DNA of 5,284 nucleotides from Candidatus Omnitrophota bacterium. GTDB lineage: Bacteria > Omnitrophota > Omnitrophia > Omnitrophales > Danuiimicrobiaceae. The notes under the pieces were generated by a model, which saw nothing but the letters and a program-made list of their open reading frames with translations, was not told the origin of the DNA and made no database searches. Location of the stretch: contig JACQQP010000003.1 of assembly GCA_016206945.1 (NCBI GenBank), positions 1-5,284 of the forward strand, given 5' to 3'. This document shows, piece by piece, positions 1 through 5,284 of this stretch (position 1 is the stretch's first letter; every line of letters starts with the position of its first letter). Position numbers and translations under genes: made by a program.

Positions 1-180
1 GAAAATCAAAGCCCATGGGAAATTGTCCAAAAAGCATTTCCAGATTTGGATCGGAATGTGCTAAACTTACCGCCGATTCATCTGGATCCATTGACCAGTT
101 ATTTCATAGGAAGTGGATACCATCTACCCAAATTTCCCACTGGGAGAAAAAACTTGGAAATGACTACTTTAAATAGATAA
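1..180 (+). CDS. C-terminal fragment of a plus-strand gene, possibly a DDE transposase/integrase
   Basis: Frame 1 is open from the window edge through 59 codons to a TAA at 178-180; the start lies outside the window. The tail begins ENQSPWEIVQ, continues through LNLPPIHLD and SGYHLPKF, and ends in a basic stretch. The combination of a (N/S)xSPWEI segment, then a LPPxxLD segment, then a GYH(V/L)P segment resembles the end of integrase-core (rve/DDE) transposases as I remember them, but the catalytic residues would all lie upstream, so this rests on tail resemblance only. The gene converges on the large minus-strand gene, with a 130-bp gap between the stop codons. It could instead be an unrelated hypothetical protein. 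I am fairly sure it is coding and only moderately inclined to the transposase reading. Confidence 0.5.
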   Translation, partial: ENQSPWEIVQKAFPDLDRNVLNLPPIHLDPLTSYFIGSGYHLPKFPTGRKNLEMTTLNR

Positions 181-200
181 ATCTAGTGACAATAGACTTA

Positions 201-240
201 TTGACTGTTTTTTACTGGGTTTTGTGAAAACCGAGGTCAA
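201..240. repeat. Inverted repeat / hairpin in the convergent intergenic gap
   Basis: TTGAC at 201-205 pairs with GTCAA at 236-240, and inside it GGTTTT (218-223) pairs with AAAACC (227-232) around a GTG loop. It lies 20 bp after the stop of the left gene and about 70 bp beyond the stop of the large gene. Neither strand has a clean T-run directly after the inner stem, so it is not a textbook intrinsic terminator. It could be a weak bidirectional terminator or part of the end of a mobile element carrying the left gene. The rest of 181-310 is AT-rich, with a purine-rich plus-strand stretch near 275-290 that is not followed by a credible gene. Confidence 0.4.
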
Positions 241-310
241 AAATAAGGCACGACGGGTTAGAGAACTCTTTAAGGGATAAGGAGAAGGATTTTCAAAGAT
301 TAAGAGAAAC

Positions 311-3300
311 CTAGAATTTCCCGCTCAGGCGCGTAAAAAATCCGTGGGCGCTGAAATCGTTGGGGGAACGGAGATCGTCGTCGAAATCGGTGAAATTATA
401 GCCAATTCCAAAGCGAATGTAATCCGCGATTTCCCGATCGATTTCAACCAGAACTCCATGCTTCAATGCATCCAAAAGTTCAAGATCCCAAAGCATACGG
501 TATTCAATAGCCAAATCCCACTTTCTCACGATATGAAAATTGAAACGATTCACCCAGAGAAAATTCCCGATATAAAAGGCGTCTCCCTCTGCCTCGATGG
601 AAGTCCTTCGATAGGCCACCTTTTCAACCCATCCCAGTAAAGGTGGCAGAACCTCATAACCAAACTCCAGCCCGAAAATATGAGACGATTGTCCTACCTC
701 AATCCCGAAAATATCGGGCGTATCGAACTGAGCCTCCGCGCCCACCTCATCCAGCCAAGTATAGCGAGTCAGCACATTTAAACGGTTGTGATGAACAGGC
801 CGATAAGCCACGCCCATATTGAGTTCCGTAAAGGAAGCTTCGCTATGAAGCGCTCGAGCGCTCACACGGTTTGTGTCTCCTCGATCGAAGCGCGCAGAAA
901 AACTGTAATCTGGATTGATCTTCCAATCAACCGTATCACGGAAAAGCCAATGAACCCGATCATCGCTTGGGCCGTCAAAGCGAAGTTCATAACGGCTGAT
1001 CACTTTTAAAAATTCGCGGTCGAGATAGCTAATCTCAAGCGCGCCTGCATTCCGGTGCGCGTTTACTTCATTAATATCGTAAACATGACTTCGTTCAAAA
1101 CTCACTGCCGTTCCCCATTTATCGGTCAGTTTCGTATCATAACCCATAATGTTGGCCATCCGTTCGCCCGTTCGGTAACTTGAAAGTTCGCGCTCACTAT
1201 AGAAACGGCTTTTTGCATTCACTTGGCTCGAACTTCCAATGGTGGTACTCATGGTACGGCTTCCATCTAGAGCCGGACCCGTGCGTAAATTGGTATAAAC
1301 ATGCGCCGTCTCTGAGGTCTGGACATCAAAACCAAGCTGTGTTGAATCGCCGATGGTGCCCGCCATCTGCTCGACGCGAACCGTGCCCTTACCTTTCAAA
1401 ACTTTCGCTTCAACTCCGCCGCCAAACTGGTGGTTGGGTTCATTCGTTCCGCCCCACGTGGATTGAACTTTGCCATAAGGCATGAGATCCGGATAAACGC
1501 GATATCCCGCCTTCACGGCAGCTGCATTTTTAAATTGAACATCATCTAAGGCAGTGGTCAGGCTGCGCTCCCTATCATCGTAAAGCGCAACATCTTGGTT
1601 TCGATATTCCGTAACGGCCAGATAACGATCGTAATCCATTTTTAGCTGTGCGGTATGAACCTTGCTTTCCTTAGGACTGGTGACGAAAACGTCAGCCTTG
1701 TTTTCTGGATCCGTTGCTTTCTGACGATCAAAGCGGTAACTTAATTGGACGGGCTCGCCCACTTTTTGCCTCAGTTCGATTCCTGCCTTACGAGTTCCCG
1801 CTTGACGAATCAAATCGGCATTGGCAAAACCTGCATTAATTTGCTGAGCGTAACCAGAAATTTCAGTACCCGTTTTGGCTTTCGTCTCGGCTTTGATCAA
1901 ATAAGCGTCGTCGAAAAGTTGCGTCGCCTTTTTAATCACCGTATTCCCTGTCGGTATATCCGTAAAGGTAATGCCACCATTATAAGAAACGGCGTTCCTC
2001 TGAGTCCGTTCTTGTGTCCGCGCGTATTCCGCAACTACTTTCGTATTGCGGCCGAATTTACTGGTGAGATCGATACCGCGCAGATCATAATCGCGCCCAT
2101 CGCGCCGCTCTTCAAGAGCCGTCCCGCCCACTCGGAAATGATCGCCCATGTGCATAAACCCGCGAACTCCATTATTGCGATCGGAGACGAAACCTTGGGG
2201 ATCAAATTCATAATCCACAATCAAATACGTTTCACTCCCATTCAAAATATCATTTGAAATAATGGTGTCGCTGAAACTGACCGCCGATAGGGGCTTCCTC
2301 AATATAATGCGCCCGCCGGAATAATCAATTTCATAATCGGTTCCAAAGACAAGATCGCGGCTGTAAACCGTAACGCCTTGAATTTTATCTCGGACTTCAA
2401 TCCTTGCTTTCTCACTTCCCTGAATCACATTCTTGTTCCGGAGGTAAAAAAGCGAACCGCCCGTTCCTTGAAATTCATTGTGATCGGCCAGTTGATCGCT
2501 ATCCGCGGTATAGACAACGAATCCTCTTTTGGCATCGCCATAACGCGTGGCGGAAAGGGTTTCGTATTTGATTTTAAGTCCCGAAAAGGTACGGTTGTGG
2601 GTGGCCAGCTCCGTATCCGTAAAATTCGTATGAAAACTTCCCCATTTCAAAGAACCTTTATCCGCTTCCACCAAAATATAAAACCGCTGCTTCGTATTAA
2701 AAGCGTCATAATTAATTTCAGAACCGTCGCCATAAACGGGATAATAATGATCGGGATCCAGATTTCGAAATAGTTCTCCTCTCGGATCATCGGTATCGTA
2801 GCGGGAGGTCACCAAAAATTTTCCCTTGATCCTGCCTTTCAAGTAATAAGCGAGGCGGCCTTCCTCGTAAAAACCGTGGTGGAACTTCTTATCACGCCCT
2901 ACCACTTCCTGATTCCCATCCGTAATGACATTGGCGCCAAATTCTTGTTCCCCCAAAGCTACCATAAAGAAGTAGCTATCCTTGACCACCACTTCCTCCT
3001 GATGGGACACCGAATTTCCTTCCGGATCTGTCGTGGTAATTTGAACGGCCTGCCTGCCAGGCTGGGTGTAAAGTTCTTTTTGAAAGGTTCCGTCCAAATT
3101 GACCGTGACGGGCTCGCCATTCACCGTAATGGTATTCCACGGCACAGTGGTACCACGCACTTCGAGGGTCGGCTTTCCGGCAATTGGAATACTCCGCTTG
3201 CCGTCTCGCTCAATGGTCATATTCCCAACCGCGGGAACGTCAATCTTAGGTTCATCAGGAATGCCTTTATCCAGTTTGCTCACCACGCGAAAATATCGAA

Positions 3301-5014
3301 GGCTCGTCCAATCTTCGCGCCCCTCCCGATCGCGCACAATCAAACGATAGGAATAAACCCCGGATTGAATCGGCTCGCGGCTTTTCGTTTTTCCCGTCCA
3401 CGGTGCCTCCTTAGGCGGTGAGCCCAAACCATAGCCTGTCCAAACTTCATCTCCAAACTCATCTCTCACCTCAATCCGCCAGCCGTTGATGAGCTCGGCA
3501 TAATTGGTTTTAACCATAAAAATGGGATCTTTCTCAAAATAACCGAGCCCCATGCGAAGCACGTCAGGCTCCATCGCGATAGAGAGCTCCGGCACTGAAA
3601 CATCAGTTCCTTGCGTAATTAGGACATTCAATTGATCTCGATATTGCTTTGGAATCTGCGGCTCGGGAAGCTTCGCGGCAAAGTTCACAACGTTAAGCAT
3701 CCCTTCCGTCGTCTTCACAAGAACCGATTCCTCCGTCACAAACTTCGTCTGCTGCGGGAGCGTGTGCCCATCGATTTTCACGAGATGACGGCCAGGCTTC
3801 ACGGCGGGAATGTGATAGCGTCCATGCGGATCCGTAACGACCACGATGCCTTCCTCAGTCGCAAGCTTGACACCAGGAACCCCGTGTTCTCCTTCATCCT
3901 GCACCGCGTTTTCATTCTGATCGTCAAAGACTTTCCCAACGATGGTTCCTTCATCAAACAGCGGATCGGCTACAATGGTTAAAATAAGCGACCTTGTTGC
4001 GGATCGAATGACACCATTTGTTTGCCGAACAAAGAAAGATACTTCATATTTTTTTCCAATCTGAACCATTTGCGAAGCCACCAAAAGGAATCCTAATTTT
4101 TTATTTTCTCCAGATCCTATACTGCCCAAGGTAAATATTCTCGACCCTTGGCGGGAATTAATGGGAACGCCATCGAGACGAGACGCTGAATCAATGAACG
4201 TGAAGCCTTCGGGAACTTCTGCGACCAGTTCGAGCGTATTCAAGTTGATCGCAGAAATATTCTTGATCCGAGCACTGATATAAGTAGCGCCTCCTTTTGT
4301 TACATTCGGCTTTGAAGCAGATGCGTCCATCACGATTGGAAATTTCGAAATCGTACCAACGGCCTGATCGAATTGAGCATCGGTGGTTTCACCGGCAACC
4401 ACATCTCCTTGGAGCCGTATCGTAAATACAATCCGTTCCGTACCTGCTGGGGCGGTACCATTTACGGTTGCTTGCGTAAAGTTTGCTGTCAATGCTAAGT
4501 CAAGTGAATTGACAGCATCTCCTATTTGAGTTCCGTTTGCATCTCGGAACTCAATTTGAATTTGCGCAAACGTCGCACCATCTTGATCTCCTCCAGGATA
4601 CCGATAGAAAACACTAAACGTAGCAAAAGTGCCCTCCCCAATTCCGCCTGTAATTTCGCCGCTTCTTACCGTTTGAAAAGTAAACGCTCCAGCAGTGCCA
4701 GCGGTAAGCTGTGCCTCACTAAGTTGCAAAACTCTCGAACCATCCGGAGCTCCAGCAGTTGTGGGGGTACTGATCCCGCGATTTGGAGTGTTGTCCCAAT
4801 TTCCGCGGAAGACGCCTGTATTTGCAGTGTTAATGAGATTAGATTCTCCAAGAGCATCTTCAAAACTTGCGTTGCCAAGGACATTCGTAAGATTAGGTTC
4901 GACAAGTGCGGAAGCAGGCGGAGGTTGAATAGAAAAGAAAATGAGGCTCACAACCATCGTCATTGTGAGACAGCGTTCCAAAAAAGCTCGACGCAATCCG
5001 ACGCTTTGTGTCAT
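311..5014 (-). CDS. Giant multidomain outer-membrane beta-barrel protein (DUF11-like, SdrD_B-like, FlgD-Ig modules)
   Basis: From the ATG at 5012-5014 the product is 1567 residues; the stop is TAG at 311-313. Domains, numbered from that Met: Sec signal peptide 1-36 (cleavage after ASA); lectin- or CBM-like beta domain about 39-221 (NASFED opening); DUF11/CARDB-like domain 226-346; SdrD_B/CnaB-like domain 354-448 with an acidic loop DDQNENAVQDEGE (364-376) that looks Ca-binding, then TDPHGRYH; FlgD-type Ig domain about 481-578 (SGVYSYRLIVRDREG); Ig-like domain 611-678; probable barrel 681-1567. The barrel region has alternating, aromatic-rich strands, a conserved block at 752-911 (YYPVYGDGSE, GTGGSLFYLR, GTDYEIDYSGGRI) and the C-terminus GFFTRLSGKF, whose final Phe fits a BAM-recognised beta-signal. 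Location in the outer membrane with periplasmic or surface-exposed Ig modules is inferred. Adhesion or envelope organisation is plausible, but I know of no established function. The frame also runs upstream without a stop to TTG 5249-5251 / ATG 5246-5248. I reject that extension because it is repeat-derived and precedes the signal peptide. No start candidate has a strong Shine-Dalgarno sequence. Confidence 0.9.
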   Translation of the reverse strand: MTQSVGLRRAFLERCLTMTMVVSLIFFSIQPPPASALVEPNLTNVLGNASFEDALGESNLINTANTGVFRGNWDNTPNRGISTPTTAGAPDGSRVLQLSEAQLTAGTAGAFTFQTVRSGEITGGIGEGTFATFSVFYRYPGGDQDGATFAQIQIEFRDANGTQIGDAVNSLDLALTANFTQATVNGTAPAGTERIVFTIRLQGDVVAGETTDAQFDQAVGTISKFPIVMDASASKPNVTKGGATYISARIKNISAINLNTLELVAEVPEGFTFIDSASRLDGVPINSRQGSRIFTLGSIGSGENKKLGFLLVASQMVQIGKKYEVSFFVRQTNGVIRSATRSLILTIVADPLFDEGTIVGKVFDDQNENAVQDEGEHGVPGVKLATEEGIVVVTDPHGRYHIPAVKPGRHLVKIDGHTLPQQTKFVTEESVLVKTTEGMLNVVNFAAKLPEPQIPKQYRDQLNVLITQGTDVSVPELSIAMEPDVLRMGLGYFEKDPIFMVKTNYAELINGWRIEVRDEFGDEVWTGYGLGSPPKEAPWTGKTKSREPIQSGVYSYRLIVRDREGREDWTSLRYFRVVSKLDKGIPDEPKIDVPAVGNMTIERDGKRSIPIAGKPTLEVRGTTVPWNTITVNGEPVTVNLDGTFQKELYTQPGRQAVQITTTDPEGNSVSHQEEVVVKDSYFFMVALGEQEFGANVITDGNQEVVGRDKKFHHGFYEEGRLAYYLKGRIKGKFLVTSRYDTDDPRGELFRNLDPDHYYPVYGDGSEINYDAFNTKQRFYILVEADKGSLKWGSFHTNFTDTELATHNRTFSGLKIKYETLSATRYGDAKRGFVVYTADSDQLADHNEFQGTGGSLFYLRNKNVIQGSEKARIEVRDKIQGVTVYSRDLVFGTDYEIDYSGGRIILRKPLSAVSFSDTIISNDILNGSETYLIVDYEFDPQGFVSDRNNGVRGFMHMGDHFRVGGTALEERRDGRDYDLRGIDLTSKFGRNTKVVAEYARTQERTQRNAVSYNGGITFTDIPTGNTVIKKATQLFDDAYLIKAETKAKTGTEISGYAQQINAGFANADLIRQAGTRKAGIELRQKVGEPVQLSYRFDRQKATDPENKADVFVTSPKESKVHTAQLKMDYDRYLAVTEYRNQDVALYDDRERSLTTALDDVQFKNAAAVKAGYRVYPDLMPYGKVQSTWGGTNEPNHQFGGGVEAKVLKGKGTVRVEQMAGTIGDSTQLGFDVQTSETAHVYTNLRTGPALDGSRTMSTTIGSSSQVNAKSRFYSERELSSYRTGERMANIMGYDTKLTDKWGTAVSFERSHVYDINEVNAHRNAGALEISYLDREFLKVISRYELRFDGPSDDRVHWLFRDTVDWKINPDYSFSARFDRGDTNRVSARALHSEASFTELNMGVAYRPVHHNRLNVLTRYTWLDEVGAEAQFDTPDIFGIEVGQSSHIFGLEFGYEVLPPLLGWVEKVAYRRTSIEAEGDAFYIGNFLWVNRFNFHIVRKWDLAIEYRMLWDLELLDALKHGVLVEIDREIADYIRFGIGYNFTDFDDDLRSPNDFSAHGFFTRLSGKF
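4907..5014 (-). other. Sec signal peptide of the outer-membrane protein
   Basis: The n-region carries LRRAFLER, the hydrophobic core is MVVSLIFFSI, and the c-region is QPPPASA with probable signal peptidase I cleavage after the final Ala, leaving LVEPN at the mature N-terminus. There is no Cys at the cleavage site, so it is not a lipoprotein. The arginines lie between the ATG at 5014 and the later ATGs at 4963 and 4957. Starting at either later ATG would remove the positive n-region, which favours 5014. Starting at 5248 or 5251 would put about 79 extra residues ahead of the signal. Confidence 0.8.
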
Positions 5015-5200
5015 CCCCGAATGCTTTAACGCTCGCGCCGATGCGCGGAGCACTTTTCGGGAGAAACTTGACGTTCCTCTCCGAAAGTGTCGGGGATCCA
5101 TAAACTCGTAGATTCCCGCCGATCCGACCGATCGGTGCCAGATGACAAAGCGGCCGACCGCCGCTTGACCGACTGGCGCTAAAAACGTGCGGGAATGACA
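5009..5200. repeat. REP/MITE-like two-lobed palindromic interspersed repeat (CHSR-type)
   Basis: The ends are imperfect terminal inverted repeats, TGTCATCCCCG at 5009-5019 and CGGGAATGACA at 5190-5200 (10 of 11 complementary). The element has two lobes. In lobe 1, ATCCCCGA (5013-5020) pairs with TCGGGGAT (5090-5097), enclosing hairpins at 5031-5051 and about 5051-5089. In lobe 2, ATTCCCGC (5112-5119) pairs with GCGGGAAT (5189-5196), enclosing CCGATC/GATCGG (5119-5135) and AAGCGGC/GCCGCTT (5148-5166). The linker GGATCCATAAACTCGTAGATTCCCGC is the well-known core of dispersed intergenic repeats that translate as CHSR... and EFMDPR; recognition is from memory. It contains no transposase. I see no convincing target-site duplication at the flanks. 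Other genomic copies are expected but not visible here. Confidence 0.8.
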
Positions 5201-5210
5201 GGAAGTTGTT

Positions 5211-5225
5211 TCGCCCGCAATGACG
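5211..5225. repeat. Possible scrap of a second dispersed repeat
   Basis: On the minus strand this stretch reads CGTCATTGCGGGCGA, which resembles the opening of the common CGTCATTGCGAGCGAAG-type dispersed bacterial repeat. It lies 10 bp outside the main element. It is too short to be sure and could be chance or an eroded flank. The remaining upstream sequence to 5284 shows no promoter or ribosome-binding site that I can support. Confidence 0.2.
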
Positions 5226-5284
5226 GTGCAATTGTTATTTGTCTTCATCAATACCGTTTAAACGACACGTTGACGCCGACGCGC

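Noticed and set aside
201..240. Intrinsic terminator
   Set aside because: The hairpin is AT-rich and is not directly followed by a T-run on either strand, so I report it only as an inverted repeat.
314..2974. Classical type V autotransporter
   Set aside because: The C-terminal region is far longer than an autotransporter translocator domain, and the upstream part consists of Ig-like modules rather than a right-handed beta-helix passenger.
4989..5004. Short direct repeat CGACGC (4989-4994 and 4999-5004) as a target-site duplication
   Set aside because: Both copies lie on the same side of the element, so they cannot be a duplication flanking it. A six-base repeat within coding sequence is easily chance.
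5009..5200. CRISPR array, tRNA or structured riboswitch
   Set aside because: There are no regularly spaced direct repeats, and no tRNA arm arrangement or known riboswitch core is visible. The palindromes and terminal inverted repeats fit a dispersed REP/MITE-like element better.
344..5231. Multiple open frames of 61-181 codons opposite to or out of phase with the large gene (for example 2876-3421 and 1745-2257 on the plus strand)
   Set aside because: They lie wholly inside the large coding region, show no recognisable domains or consistent start signals, and are explained as shadows of the strongly coding minus-strand frame.
5246..5251. TTG/ATG start giving a 1646-residue protein
   Set aside because: The extra residues are encoded mostly by the dispersed repeat, precede a complete signal peptide, and have no Shine-Dalgarno sequence upstream. 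It cannot be excluded from sequence alone.

Overview
The window is dominated by one very large minus-strand gene. It encodes a Sec-exported outer-membrane protein: a signal peptide, a series of all-beta extracytoplasmic modules (lectin-like, DUF11-like, SdrD_B/CnaB-like, FlgD-type Ig, a second Ig-like) and a C-terminal region of nearly 900 residues that looks like a large beta-barrel ending in Phe. The organism is therefore a diderm (Gram-negative-type) bacterium of moderate GC. The conserved central block is of a kind I associate with large, functionally uncharacterised surface proteins scattered through Proteobacteria, Nitrospirota and uncultured groups such as Omnitrophota. The sequence does not allow a firm taxonomic call.

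Layout: 1-180 is the C-terminal tail of a plus-strand gene cut by the window edge, tentatively a DDE transposase/integrase. 181-310 is a 130-bp gap between two convergent genes, holding an inverted repeat (201-240). 311-5014 is the outer-membrane protein gene on the minus strand. 5009-5200 is a 192-bp interspersed, REP/MITE-like palindromic element with TGTCAT(C/T)CCCG terminal inverted repeats. It sits at the 5' end of the big gene, and its last bases contain the ATG I favour as the start codon. 5201-5284 is upstream sequence with a possible scrap of a second repeat and no promoter or ribosome-binding site I can defend.

The reading frame of the big gene stays open upstream through the whole element to a TTG/ATG pair at 5246-5251, giving a nominal 1646-residue product. 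The extra 79 residues read like translated intergenic repeat (CHSR..., GIYEFMDPR) and lie in front of a normal signal peptide, so I treat them as probably not part of the protein. The most interesting point is this junction: a mobile-type hairpin element abutting, and possibly supplying and partly occluding, the start codon of a giant surface protein. No complete pathway or multi-gene system is visible.
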